The position numbers and the translations under genes are program-made. A stretch of 64,000 bases of DNA from Candidula unifasciata (Eukaryota > Mollusca > Gastropoda > Stylommatophora > Geomitridae). The DNA lies in NCBI GenBank assembly GCA_905116865.2, contig CAJHNH020000805.1:455302-519301 (forward strand), written 5' to 3'. Below are positions 20,622 to 32,564 of the stretch, one piece after another. Position 1 is the first letter of the stretch. Each line of letters opens with the position of its first letter. The notes below the pieces were generated by a model that was given only the letters and a program-made list of their open reading frames with translations, had not been told where the DNA came from and did not search any database.

Positions 20622-23600
20622 AGACCAGGTTGTAGTCCAGTGTTGTCTCACTGAGACCAGGTTGTAGTCTAGTGTCCTCTCACTGAGACCAGGTTGTAGT
20701 CTAGTGTCCTCTCACTGAGACCAGGTTGTAGTCTAGTGTTGTCTCACTGAGACCAGGTTGTAGTCTAGTGTTGTCTCACTGAGACCAGGTTGTAGTCTAG
20801 TGTCGTCTCACTGAGACCAGGTTGTAGCTCAGTGTTGTCTCACTGAGACCAGGTTGTAGTCCAGTGTTGTCTCACTGAGACCAGGTTGTAGCTCAGTGTT
20901 GTCTCAATGAGACCAGGTTGTAGTCCAGTGTTGTCTCACTGAGACCAGGTTGTAGTCTAGTGTCCTCTCACTGAGACCAGGTTGTAGTCCAGTGTTGTCT
21001 CACTGAGACCAGGTTGTAGTCTAGTGTCCTCTCACTGAGACCAGGTTGTAGTCTAGTGTTGTCTCACTGAGACCAGGTTGTAGTCTAGTGTCCTCTCACT
21101 GAGACCAGGTTGTAGTCTAGTGTCGTCTCACTGAGACCAGGTTGTAGTCCAGTGTTGTCTCACTGAGACCAGGTTGTAGTCCAGTGTTGTCTCACTGAGA
21201 CCAGGTTGTAGTCTAGTGTTGTCTCACTGAGACCAGGTTGTAGTCCAGTGTTGTCTCACTGAGACCAGGTTGTAGTCCAGTGTTGTCTCACTGAGACCAG
21301 GTTGTAGTCCAGTGTTGTCTCACTGAGACCAGGTTGTAGTCTAGTGTTGTCTCACTGAGACCAGGTTGTAGTCTAGTGTCCTCTCACTGAGACCAGGTTG
21401 TAGTCTAGTGTTGTCTCACTGATACCAGGTTGTAGTCCAGTGTTGTCTCACTGAGACCAGGTTGTAGCTCAGTGTTGTCTCACTGAGACCAGGTTGTAGT
21501 CCAGTGTTGTCTCACTGAGACCAGGTTGTAGTCTAGTGTTGTCTCACTGAGACCAGGTTGTAGTCCAGTGTTGTCTCACTGAGACCAGGTTGTAGTCTAG
21601 TGTTGTCTCACTGAGACCAGGTTGTAGTCTAGTGTTGTCTCACTGAGACCAGGTTTTAGTCTAGTGTTGTCTCACTGAGTCCAGGTTGTAGTCTAGTGTC
21701 CTCTCACTGATTCCAGGTTGTAGTCCAGTGTTGTCTCACTGAGACCAGGTTGTAGTCTAGTGTCGTCTCACTGAGACCAGGTTGTAGCTCAGTGTTGTCT
21801 CACTGAGACCAGGTTGTAGCTCAGTGTTGTCTCAATGAGACCAGGTTGTAGTCCAGTGTTGTCTCACTGAGACCAGGTTGTAGTCTAGTGTCCTCTCACT
21901 GAGACCAGGTTGTAGTCCAGTGTTGTCTCACTGAGACCAGGTTGTAGTCTAGTGTCCTCTCACTGAGACCAGGTTGTAGTCTAGTGTTGTCTCACTGAGA
22001 CCAGGTTGTAGTCTAGTGTCCTCTCACTGAGACCAGGTTGTAGTCTAGTGTCGTCTCACTGAGACCAGGTTGTAGTCCAGTGTTGTCTCACTGAGACCAG
22101 GTTGTAGTCCAGTGTTGTCTCACTGAGACCAGGTTGTAGTCTAGTGTTGTCTCACTGAGACCAGGTTGTAGTCCAGTGTTGTCTCACTGAGACCAGGTTG
22201 TAGCCCAGTGTTGTCTCACTGAGACCAGGTTGTAGTCCAGTGTTGTCTCACTGAGACCAGGTTGTAGTCCAGTGTTGTCTCACTGATACCAGGTTGTAGT
22301 CCAGTGTTGTCTCACTGAGACCAGGTTGTAGTCCAGTGTTGTCTCACTGAGACCAGGTTGTAGTCCAGTGTTGTCTCACTGAGACCAGGTTGTAGCTCAG
22401 TGTTGTCTCACTGAGACCAGGTTGTAGTCTAGTGTTGTCTCACTGAGACCAGGTTGTAGTCTAGTGTCCTCTCACTGAGACCAGGTTGTAGTCCAGTGTC
22501 CTCTCACTGAGACCAGGTTGTAGTCTAGTGTCCTCTCACTGAGACCAGGTTGTAGTCTAGTGTTGTCTCACTGAGACCAGGTTGTAGTCTAGTGTCCTCT
22601 CACTGAGACCAGGTTGTAGTCTAGTGTCCTCTCACTGAGACCAGGTTGTAGTCTAGTGTCCTCTCAATGAGACCAGGTTGTAGTCTAGTGTTGTCTCACT
22701 GAGACCAGGTTGTAGTCTAGTGTCGTCTCACTGATACCAGGTTGTAGTCCAGTGTCCTCTCACTGAGACCAGGTTGTAGTCTAGTGTTGTCTCACTGAGA
22801 CCAGGTTGTAGTCTAGTGTTGTCTCACTGAGACCAGGTTGTAGTCTAGTGTCCTCTCACTGAGACCAGGTTGTAGTCTAGTGTTGTCTCACTGAGACCAG
22901 GTTGTAGTCTAGTGTCCTCTCACTGATACCAGGTTGTAGTCTAGTGTTGTCTCACTGAGACCAGGTTGTAGTCTAGTGTCGTCTCACTGATACCAGGTTG
23001 TAGTCCAGTGTCCTCTCACTGAGACCAGGTTGTAGTCTAGTGTTGTCTCACTGAGACCAGGTTGTAGTCTAGTGTTGTCTCACTGAGACCAGGTTGTAGT
23101 CTAGTGTCCTCTCACTGAGACCAGGTTGTAGTCTAGTGTCCTCTCACTGAGACCAGGTTGTAGTCTAGTGTTGTCTCACTGAGACCAGGTTGTAGTCTAG
23201 TGTCCTCTCACTGAGACCAGGTTGTAGTCTAGTGTCGTCTCACTGATACCAGGTTGTAGTCCAGTGTCCTCTCACTGATACCAGGTTGTAGTCCAGTGTT
23301 GTCTCACTGAGACCAGGTTGTAGTCTAGTGTTGTCTCACTGAGACCAGGTTGTAGTCTAGTGTTGTCTCACTGAGACCAGGTTGTAGTCTAGTGTCCTCT
23401 CACTGAGACCAGGTTGTAGTCTAGTGTTGTCTCACTGATACCAGGTTGTAGTCTAGTGTCCTCTCACTGAGACCAGGTTGTAGCTCAGTGTTGTCTCACT
23501 GAGACCAGGTTGTAGCTCAGTGTTGTCTCACTGAGACCAGGTTGTAGTCTAGTGTTGTCTCACTGATACCAGGTTGTAGTCCAGTGTTGTCTCACTGAGA

Positions 23601-25160
23601 CCAGGTTGTAGTCTAGTGTTGTCTCACTGAGACCAGGTTGTAGCTCAGTGTTGTCTCACTGAGACCAGGTTGTAGCCTAGTGTTGTCTCACTGGTACCAG
23701 GTTGTAGTCCAGTGTTGTCTCACTGAGACCAGGTTGTAGCTCAGTGTTGTCTCACTGAGACCAGGTTGTAGCCCAGTGTTGTCTCACTGAGACCAGGTTG
23801 TAGCTCAGTGTTGTCTCACTGAGACCAGGTTGTAGCCCAGTGTTGTCTCACTGAGACCAGGTTGTAGCCCAGTGTTGTCTCACTGAGACCAGGTTGTAGC
23901 TCAGTGTTGTCTCACTGAGACCAGGTTGTAGCCCAGTGTTGTCTCACTGAGACCAGGTTGTAGCCCAGTGTTGTCTCACTGAGACCAGGTTGTAGCTCAG
24001 TGTTGTCTCACTGAGACCAGGTTGTAGCCCAGTGTTGTCTCACTGAGACCAGGTTGTAGCCCAGTGTTGTCTCACTGAGACCAGGTTGTAGCTCAGTGTT
24101 GTCTCACTGAGACCAGGTTGTAGCCCAGTGTTGTCTCACTGATACCAGGTTGTAGTCTAGTGTTGTCCCACTGATACCAGGTTGTAGCCTAGTGTTGTCT
24201 CACTGGTACCAGGTTGTAGCCTAGTGTTGTCTCACTGGTACCAGGTTGTAGTCCAGTGTTGTCTCACTGATACCAGGTTGTAGTCCAGTGTTGTCTCACT
24301 GAGACCAGGTTGTAGCTCAGTGTTGTCTCACTGAGACCAGGTTGTAGCCTAGTGTTGTCTCACTGGTACCAGGTTGTAGTCCAGTGTTGTCTCACTGAGA
24401 CCAGGTTGTAGCCCAGTGTTGTCTCACTGATACCAGGTTGTAGTCCAGTGTTGTCTCACTGAGACCAGGTTGTAGCTCAGTGTTGTCTCACTGAGACCAG
24501 GTTGTAGCTCAGTGTTGTCTCACTGAGACCAGGTTGTAGTCCAGTGTTGTCTCACTGAGACCAGGTTGTAGTCCAGTGTTGTCTCACTGAGACCAGGTTG
24601 TAGTCCAGTGTTGTCTCACTGAGACCAGGTTGTAGCTCAGTGTTGTCTCACTGAGACCAGGTTGTAGCTCAGTGTTGTCTCACTGAGACCAGGTTGTAGC
24701 TCAGTGTTGTCTCACTGAGACCAGGTTGTAGCTCAGTGTTGTCTCACTGAGACCAGGTTGTAGCTCAGTGTTGTCTCACTGAGACCAGGTTGTAGCTCAG
24801 TGTTGTCTCACTGAGACCAGGTTGTAGCTCAGTGTTGTCTCACTGAGACCAGGTTGTAGCTCAGTGTTGTCTCACTGAGACCAGGTTGTAGCTCAGTGTT
24901 GTCTCACTGAGACCAGGTTGTAGCTCAGTGTTGTCTCACTGAGACCAGGTTGTAGCTCAGTGTTGTCTCACTGAGACCAGGTTGTAGTCCAGTGTTGTCT
25001 CACTGAGACCAGGTTGTAGCTCAGTGTTGTCTCACTGAGACCAGGTTGTAGTCCAGTGTTGTCTCACTGAGACCAGGTTGTAGTCCAGTGTTGTCTCACT
25101 GAGACCAGGTTGTAGTCCAGTGTTGTCTCACTGAGACCAGGTTGTAGTCTAGTGTCATGG
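20622..25160. repeat. 32-bp minisatellite, about 141 copies
   Basis: The unit is CTCACTGAGACCAGGTTGTA followed by GTCTAGTGTTGT, with a small set of recurring variants (GTCCAG, GCTCAG, GCCCAG; TTGT, CCT, CGT; GAGACC, GATACC, GGTACC). A block around 20800 recurs around 21730 (shift 928 bp, 29 units). Only one or two internal length changes are visible over 4.5 kb. It is the largest array in the window. Confidence 0.97.
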
Positions 25161-25405
25161 TTTCTGTATTTGTCTTGTGCTTCTCAGGTGGCTTGTGAGA
25201 TGGATTTGTTCAATTTTTTGCAGGTTTCCTCACACGTTTATCCCTCTCTTTCTTGGTTTTTCCCCTGACCTTCCTACCAAATGCTCTACTGAAAAAAAGT
25301 TTCAAATGCAGTCTGGCATTTCACTCTTTGTCTGTCAGTATAATCCAGACATGGTCTAATTCCGACTTTCTCTCTAATATTGGTATTTGTTAGTTAGTTA
25401 GTTAG

Positions 25406-26161
25406 TTAGTTAGTTGGGTTATCATCATTGCACTCCGGACATGTCCATAGGTGCTCAGATCCTCCCCTTAGTATGAACCCCAACGTCCGATGGCTAATAG
25501 TACCAGTTCTATGTTGATTAACAAGTCTTCTGGCGTGTCTGGTGTGCGTCTCGTTTTTTTCTGTGCCGATCTCAATTCCCAAGTCTGCCATTCTGGCGAA
25601 TGATGTGGATTTACTGCCACCAAAGTCCTCTATCCTTCCCATTTCTCTAAGGGAATTAATAATATCAGCATGATCCATAGGCTGACCGTCGGTAGTGATA
25701 GCGGATCCAGCCAACCTGTCAGCTCTTTCATTTCTATCTACGCCTGCGTGTCCCGGAACAAAAATAAAGGTGACTCCATGCACAGTGGACTTCTGTAATG
25801 ATTCAAGCCATTGTCTTCGCACTGAACCTGCCTGAACCCTCTGGATCATACTCATTGAATCACTGAGTATACATACGCTTGCGTCACTACCATCACCTCC
25901 ATCGTCATGCTGCTGGTTGTCATGGAGAAGGCGCTGTTGGCTTCTTTGACTGTTCTGCCCGCTGAGCGTACTGTGAATGCCCATGCGCTTACTTTTTTGG
26001 CGTATAACGGATCCGTCTGTATAGATTAGTGCATCTGCTTCGTCTGAATTTTCACTGATGAGAGTGTTGACCTCTGCATTAACAGCAACAGGATTCTCTT
26101 TTCTACATCGCCTGTTAAGTGTGACAATACAGGAAAATGTACAAAAAAACGCCTGAGGCAC
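25406..26161 (-). pseudogene. LINE RNase H domain and C-terminus
   Basis: A 251-residue open frame. It contains ALIYTDGSVI (first catalytic Asp region), SDSMSMIQ (the D of the SDS motif), FVPGHAGVDRNERADRLAG (the last catalytic motif, H and D), and the C-terminal GGSEHLWTCPEC. The motif order is that of LINE-encoded RNase H. The E-containing second motif is in a Gln/His-rich stretch that looks degraded. The frame ends inside the 3' tail repeat. It is a fossil, not a host gene. Confidence 0.88.
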
Positions 26162-26259
26162 AGGTATCCACTCTGCACCAGGTATGATGTCGGTTAGGCT
26201 GCATATTTGCCTAATAACATCTTCTGCCCGACCTAGCCACGATTTTCCCCCTCTTCAGT

Positions 26260-26425
26260 CTGTCGCCCTTTTTTGGTATTTGTAATCAATCCTGTCTCGT
26301 CTAGTGTTGTTGGTGACCTTACGGAAACCACGCATTTCACATGTAGTTATTTTCTGTTCTAGTGCCTTATTCATTGTCCGTGTTTGACACTGATAGCATG
26401 GAGTCAGGATACAGATGCTGTTGAT
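26260..26425 (-). pseudogene. LINE reverse transcriptase C-terminal segment
   Basis: On the - strand the frame reads QTRTMNKALEQKITTCEMRG followed by FRKVTNNTRRDRI. This is the pattern at the C-terminal end of many LINE reverse transcriptases (W/RT-x-L/MxKxLE...EMR..RK). The frame is fused in silico to the minisatellite, so the long 618-residue ORF is artificial. Confidence 0.75.
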
Positions 26426-26449
26426 CATTTGCTGTTTTGCTGGAAGGGA

Positions 26450-28150
26450 GACATTTGGGTGTCTGAGCAGTGACATTTGGGTGTCTGAGCAGTGACATTT
26501 GGGTGTCTGAGCAGTGACATTTGGGTGTCTGAGCAGTGACATTTGGGTGTCTGAGCAGTGACATTTGGGTGTCTGAGCAGTGACATTTGGGTGTCTGAGC
26601 AGTGACATTTGGGTGTCTGAGCAGTGACATTTGGGTGTCTGAGCAGTGACATTTTGGGTGTCTGAGCAGTGACATTTGGGAGTCTGAGCAGTGACATTTG
26701 GGTGTCTGAGCAGTGACAGTGACATTTGGGAGTCTGAGCAGTGACATTTGGGTGTCTGAGCAGTGACATTTGGGTGTCTGAGCAGTGACATTTGGGTGTC
26801 TGAGCAGTGACATTTGGGAGTCTGAGCAGTGACATTTGGGTGTCTGAGCAGTGACATTTGGGTGTCTGAGCAGTGACATTTGGGTGTCTGAGCAGTGACA
26901 TTTGGGTGTCTGAGCAGTGACATTTGGGTGTCTGAGCAGTGACATTTGGGTGTCTGAGCAGTGACATTTGGGTGTCTGAGCAGTGACATTTGGGTGTCTG
27001 AGCAGTGACATTTGGGTGTCTGAGCAGTGACATTTGGGTGTCTAAGCAGTGACATTTGGGTGTCTGAGCAGTGACATTTGGGTGTCTGAGCAGTGACATT
27101 TGGGTGTCTGAGCAGTGACATTTGGGTGTCTGAGCAGTGACATTTGGGTGTCTGAGCAGTGACATTTGGGTGTCTGAGCAGTGACATTTGGGTGTCTGAG
27201 CAGTGACATTTGGGTGTCTGAGCAGTGACATTTGGGTGTCTGAGCAGTGACATTTGGGTGTCTGAGCAGTGACATTTGGGTGTCTGAGCAGTGACATTTG
27301 GGTGTCTGAGCAGTGACATTTGGGTGTCTGAGCAGTGACATTTGGGTGTCTGAGCAGTGACATTTGGGTGTCTGAGCAGTGACATTTGGTTGTCTGAGCA
27401 GTGACATTTGGTTGTCTGAGCAGTGACATTTGGGTGTCTGAGCAGTGACATTTGGATGTCTGAGCAGTGACATTTGGGTGTCTGAGCAGTGACACTTGGG
27501 TGTCTGAGCAGTGACATTTGGGTGTCTGAGCAGTGACATTTGGGAGTCTGAGCAGTGACATTTGGGAGTCTGAGCAGTGACATTTGGGTGTCTGAGCAGT
27601 GACATTTGGGAGTCTGAGCAGTGACATTTGGGTGTCTGAGCAGTGACATTTGGGAGTCTGAGCAGTGACATTTGGGTGTCTGAGCAGTGACATTTGGGTG
27701 TCTGAGCAGTGACATTTGGGTGTCTGAGCAGTGACATTTGGGTGTCTGAGCAGTGACATTTGGGAGTCTGAGCAGTGACATTTGGGTGTCTGAGCAGTGA
27801 CATTTGGGTGTCTGAGCAGTGACATTTGGGTGTCTGAGCAGTGACATTTGGGTGTCTGAGCAGTGACATTTGGGTGTCTGAGCAGTGACATTTGGGTGTC
27901 TGAGCAGTGACATTTGGGTGTCTGAGCAGTGACATTTGGGAGTCTGAGCAGTGACATTTGGGTGTCTGAGCAGTGACATTTGGGTGTCTGAGCAGTGACA
28001 TTTGGGTGTCTGAGCAGTGACATTTGGGTGTCTGAGCAGTGACATTTGGGTGTCTGAGCAGTGACATTTGGGTGTCTGAGCAGTGACATTTGGGTGTCTG
28101 AGCAGTGACATTTGGGTGTCTGAGCAGTGACATTTGGGTGTCTGAGCAGT
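26450..28150. repeat. 22-bp minisatellite inside the LINE, about 77 copies
   Basis: Very regular copies of CATTTGGGTGTCTGAGCAGT plus GA. Variants include GGGAGTC, GGTTGTC, one 6-base insertion near 26717 and a 1-base insertion near 26654. The unit has no stop on the - strand, and 22 is not a multiple of 3. All three - frames are therefore open and read the same 22-residue cycle, giving overlapping ORFs of about 620 residues that are not genes. Confidence 0.98.
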
Positions 28151-28950
28151 GGGGTTAACTTGAAGGTGCTTCCTAGATATTTGAATTCTGGTACTTGTTT
28201 GTTTACAGTATCGTTAACATGAACGTTCATGATATTATGTTTTCTGCCTGTCATCATTACTCCAGTTTTTGTGGTGTTTATTTTCATGTCATACTTTATG
28301 CAGGTTTGATGTAAGGAGTCAGTATATTGTTGTATATTCTGTTCTTAATGGTGTATTAGACAGTGATCATCTGCAAAAACAAGTTCATTGATTTCTTCAG
28401 TGTCTGTGTTTGCCTCCTTTGTTAATCTATCCATGTAAGTGATGAATAGCAATGGTGAGAGGACACATCCCTGTCTGACACCTGATCACATAGGAAACCA
28501 GTCTGTCATTCATTTTGTTGTTCTTACTGTGCACTATCTTGGTAAAGAGCCATGATGCTACCCAACAGCTGAATCTTGAATACCATAATCTCCTAGAATT
28601 TTCCATAATTTGCATCTGCTGACTCGATCAAATGCTTTCTCTTGATATAAATGTAAGGTGTTGACTTCTATTATATTCAATAGACTGCTCGCATATCTGC
28701 CCATTCAAAAGACTGCTCGCATATCTGACTTAAATAAAATATTGCATCTGAACAGCTCTTGCCCTTCCTGAAACCCAACTGTCTCTTACTAAACTAGGGC
28801 TCTAGCGCTGGTCGAGCTCTAATTTCCAATACTTTTGCAAACATTTTTCCAGTATGTCCCAGGATGGAGATGCCCCTTTATGTTTCAGTCTCTTTTGTCC
28901 CCTTTAGTCTTTTAAATGGGGACAATGATTGCTCCCTGTCAGTCACTTGA
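28150..28950 (-). pseudogene. LINE reverse transcriptase core and thumb
   Basis: On the - strand, in changing frames: GVRQGCVLSPLLFITYMDRL (28495-28430), FADDHCLIHH (the catalytic YADD-type box, 28378-28345), and MKINTTKTGVMMTGRK followed by VPEFKYLGSTF (28287-28160). Upstream, LKGTKETETYRGISILGHTGK (about 28920-28855) fits the P..YRPIS.L motif. Stops and frame changes break the frame between motifs. Confidence 0.82.
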
Positions 28951-29002
28951 AACTATCCCTGCCTCCAAGCCATGTTAAAGATTCTGGTTAACCAAACTGT
29001 TG

Positions 29003-29760
29003 CTATTGTCTTACATGCAAGGAGCATTTCTGTTGTAATACCATCATTTCTCGCTGCATTGTACCTTTTGCTTTGTCTAAGTGCATTTTCAACTTCAAAT
29101 TCCAGTATCTTTGGTTCATGGTCTTTTGCAAATGTATTTTGGTTTGGTACTTCGTTCCATAGTTAAGCAGCTCACTGAAATATTCCTTCCAACTGTGTTT
29201 AATATCTTGACCTCTGGTTTGTTGTTTCTGAATCTTGCTGTTAAAAACAGTGGATGGGTTAAACTTGTCTTCTCTCAGTCTCATTGTTTTGACACTTCTG
29301 TAAAACTGTCTTGGTGACAGTGCATAGTTTTGCTACTTGTTCTCCAAAGTCTGCCCAAGATTCTGATTTTGCTGCTTTCACCTTTCTCTTGCTGTATTTT
29401 CTCTCTTTTCTTTAGCTGATAGTCTTCATTTGATTTTCTCTTCTGCCACTTATAAAAACATTTTTTCTTTTCTTGGAAATAAATTTTAACATCTTCATTC
29501 CACTATATTGTATTTTTTCTATGAGTGCCCAGCTTTTTGAGATCCCAGTTCTCTTCCACTGTGTTCAGGATGCAGGTTTTAAAAGTGAGCAACTCAACTT
29601 CTATGTTGTTTGTTTCTGTAAGGGTGTTGAAGGAGATTCTGACTGCTCTGTTTATTTCTTCATCTGTTACTTTCACAATGTTTATTACCTCTGTTTGTTG
29701 AACTTGTTTCTTGGGGTGTCTTCCAGCTGGTTTATGGAGCAAAAAGTGCCACTGGTCTGA
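29003..29760 (-). pseudogene. LINE linker between endonuclease and RT
   Basis: Two - strand frames (29003-29284 and 29503-29742) with sequence typical of the APE-RT linker, including WKEYFSELLNYGT and, in another frame, an E.EVENALRQ-like run before the RT. They are broken from one another by frameshifts. Confidence 0.65.
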
Positions 29761-30294
29761 GGTCTGAATCTATTAGTACATTTGAGATGGCCCTGGAATT
29801 CTTTATTCTCCATCTCTTCTCTCCTTTTTGTCAACATAAAATCAATCTGTGATGCTTGACTTCAGTTGTTCTATCTATACCATGTTCATATCTGACTTCT
29901 TCGATGTTGATCAAATGTGTCACTAATAACCAAACTCATGTTCTGCACATAGATTGAGCAGTTGTTCTCCGTTAGAATTACATTCAGTTGTTGTATCGTT
30001 GAAGGGTTCCAGATATCTCTCCCATGGCGTTCTGCACTCTCCAATCCCCTAGTATTACAAGCTGTCAGTATCTTTGACTTTACTGATGGCTTCGCTTAAT
30101 TTGTCGAAGAATTCTTTCTTTCTTTAAGCTTGTATGTATCATTACATATTGCGTATACTTGGATGTATGGTAATCTTTTCCTCCCTAGTACTAGCCTGAT
30201 GCTCTTAATTCTCTCTGATATGTAGTCTGTTTCTAGTATAAATTTAGCTTTTCTGGAACATTGATGAAACCCACTCCATCTTTGTTAGTCTTGT

Positions 30295-30564
30295 TCAGCT
30301 AGGTGCCACTCCATGTTTTTTAGTCTCATTCGGTTGGGTGCTACGCCATGATAGAGTTGAGCTTTTATGTAATTCTTTCATACCTCTTCTTCTTTTATCT
30401 GACATTCCCATGATTTTAATTCTATTTGTAATCATCAGTCCTACCATTTCAGTTTCTTTGTCTCCCATTGCGCTAATGTTCCACGTAGCCTTTCTAAACA
30501 TTGTTCTATCTCGTTGTCCTTGAACAGTGCCGGTCCAATGTCTGCAAGTCTTTCCTATAATCAT
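30295..30564 (-). pseudogene. LINE AP endonuclease N-terminus
   Basis: A - strand frame with ATWNISAMGDKETEMVGLM and RIKIMGMSDKRRRG. This corresponds to the N-terminal strands of the APE-type endonuclease (TWN.RS, then K.DI.G.SE-like); the usual Glu is Asp here. The rest of the endonuclease (down to 29800) is only visible in fragments. Confidence 0.7.
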
Positions 30565-30904
30565 TCAATGTTTATTGAGTAGTAGCAGTCAAAGACACCA
30601 CTGCCGGCTTGCTAGGTCCATTCCTTGGTGGGGCAGGAACAAATCTTACCTGGTTGGTGGCCGTCTCCTTCCAGGCGAGCGAGTGCCCCACCGACGTACA
30701 CCACAAGGAAGTAAGGTTGACCTGGGTGCTATAAGGGTCATTGGCAGGCTACTCAAATTTCACTTTTGAACTCTCCAAAGAGAAACTAGCCAACCTTAAC
30801 ACTGCTGGCTGCAGTGCAAAGCACCTGAGCATGCCCTTACACACCAATCTGTGTGTGAAAGTTTTTTTGTTTTCTTATTGTAAATGATTTAATTCCTCAT
30901 GGGA

Positions 30905-31790
30905 ATTCATGTAATCAGTGGAAGCATATGTTCTCTCTGAGATGTTCATGTTATTGTAGTCAGTGGAAGAATATGTTCTCTCTGAGATGTTCATGTTATT
31001 GTAATCAGTGGAAGCATATGTTCTCTCTTAGATGTTCATGTTATTGTAGTCAGTGGAAGTAAATGTTCTCTCTGAGATGTTCATGTTATTGTAATCAGTG
31101 GAAGTATATGTTCTCTCTGAGATGTTCATGTTATTGTAATTAGTGGAAGCATATGTTCTCTCCGAGATGTTCATGTTATTGTAATCAGTGGAAGCATATG
31201 TTCTCTATGAGATGTTCATGTTATTGTAATCAGTGGAAGCATATGTTCTCTCTGAGATGTTCATGTTATTGTAATTAGTGGAAGTATATGTTCTCTCTTA
31301 GATGTTCATGTTATTGTAGTCAGTGGAAGCATATGTTCTCTCTGAGATGTTCATGTTATTGCAATCAGTGGAAGCATATGTTCTCTCTGAGATGTTCATG
31401 TTATTGTAATCAGTGGAAGCATATGTTCTCTCTGAGATGTTCATGTTATTGTAATTAGTGGAAGTATATGTTCTCTCTTAGATGTTCATGTTATTGTAGT
31501 CAGTGGAAGCATATGTTCTCTCTTAGATGTTCATGTTATTGTAGTCAGTGGAAGCATATGTTCTCTCTGAGATGTTCATGTTATTGTAGTAGTGGAAGCA
31601 TATGTTCTCTCTGAGATGTTCATGTTATTGAAGTCAGTGGAAGCATATGTTCTCTCTGAGATGTTCATGTTATTGTAATCAGTGGAAGCATATGTGCTCT
31701 CTGAGATGTTCATGTTATTGTAATCAGTGGAAGCATATGTTCTCTCTGAGATGTTCATGTTATTGTAATCAGTGGAAGCATATGTTACAG
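30905..31790. repeat. 45-bp minisatellite ending at the exon 8 acceptor
   Basis: About 19.5 copies of a unit containing TCAGTGGAAGCATATGTTCT and GAGATGTTCATGTTATTGTA. The final copy is cut after CATATGTT by ACAG, the exon 8 acceptor. Open frames on both strands (15-residue period) are by-products. Confidence 0.95.
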
Positions 31791-31887
31791 TGCAAAAATT
31801 GTCCAGTTGTGACTGGAACTTTAAGACCTTCACCTTGGGGACAAGACGGCAACACAAACCTGGAGTATGTGCACAAGCCTGTCCCAA
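31791..31887 (+). CDS. VWDE: VWDE-like gene, exon 8
   Basis: Acceptor GCATATGTTACAG, donor CCCAA|GTGAGT; phase 0 in, phase 1 out. It encodes 32 residues starting CKNCPVVTGTLRPSPWG. It has two Cys early and a Gly/Asn-rich tail. Homology is weaker here, but the phase fits both neighbours and the donor is strong. The acceptor lies inside what would be the next copy of the 45-bp array: the unit reads CATATGTTCTCTCT, the exon edge CATATGTTACAG. The exon therefore starts where the minisatellite stops. Confidence 0.75.
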
Positions 31888-32400
31888 GTGAGTACTTAAC
31901 CTTCTTCTTGTCTTATTGTAAATCTTCATTACAGGCTCAGGTAACAGAGATAATACACCAATCAGAGTCTCTGACTGGTGCAACAAACAACTGGAGACAA
32001 TCACAGAGAAGAATATCAGACTGAATCTCGTTGATGTGAGGCTCTCAAGATCTTGACCATTCAAGCAGCAGTTAGCAATATAGCTCCAACGTGAACAACT
32101 TATTGGGAGCATAGCTAAAATATGGACATCTCTAATGAAGCTTTTTGAGATAAGCAAATATAAGAAGGACAGATACAGCTTAGCAATCTAAGTAGTTCTA
32201 GTTCTTTTCACAACAGATCATACATAGACTCTGATTACCAGACGTTGGGTATAAAATGAAATAAAGTTGTGATTGCAAAGAGGTCATGTACTGGAGAGAG
32301 AAAAATTAAAAATAATAAAAGCCACTGACATTTGATGAGATATTTTGTTTATAGTAATAAACAGAAGGGAATTTGACCTGATGACAACTTGACCTTTCAG
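31888..32400. other. Intron 8: unique sequence, no tandem array
   Basis: 513 bp with no tandem array, no exon and no element that I recognise. It is the only intron of the gene without an array, and the shortest. Confidence 0.6.
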
Positions 32401-32564
32401 CTGTGGACCCCAACAGACAGTGGCCCAATAACAAAGGGATCAGCCGGGAGCAGGCGGAAGCAATGTGTCGGAAAGCTGTTCAGAAATCACAAATCTATGC
32501 TCGCTGTCAGAGTGTTGGAAACTTGGTATCTATTGCCATGGCTGACTGCCTGGGGGATATCTTG
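32401..32564 (+). CDS. VWDE: VWDE-like gene, exon 9 (conserved helical segment)
   Basis: Acceptor CTTGACCTTTCAG, donor CTTG|GTGAGT; phase 1 in, phase 0 out. It encodes WPNNKGISREQAEAMC and a run ending MADCLGDIL. This matches the WPTPSGLTEEQA..-C segment of VWDE proteins, a conserved block between the VWD region and the EGF modules (family knowledge from memory). The ORF extending to about 32606 runs into GT-rich intron and is not coding. Confidence 0.88.

Larger units (their letters stand above)
25388..30850 (-). mobile_element. Degraded non-LTR retrotransposon (APE-RT-RNase H), split by a minisatellite
   Basis: Read on the - strand, the order is a 5' leader (about 30850-30570), AP endonuclease start (30520-30295), linker (29740-29000), reverse transcriptase (about 28900-28150), the 22-bp array, the RT C-terminal segment (about 26400-26260), RNase H (26080-25600), a C-terminal Cys motif and a (CTAA)n-type 3' tail (TTAG repeat at 25388-25415 on +). 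Order and domains fit an APE-type LINE with RNase H, as in the I superfamily; the exact clade is not decided. The coding sequence is broken by stops and frameshifts. It lies antisense in intron 7 of the VWDE-like gene. Confidence 0.88.

Noticed and set aside
26255..28287. Overlapping - strand ORFs of about 620 residues (MSLLRHPNVTAQTPKCHCSD cycle)
   Set aside because: Entirely made by the 22-bp minisatellite; all three frames of the strand are open with the same peptide cycle. Only the flanking parts belong to the decayed LINE.
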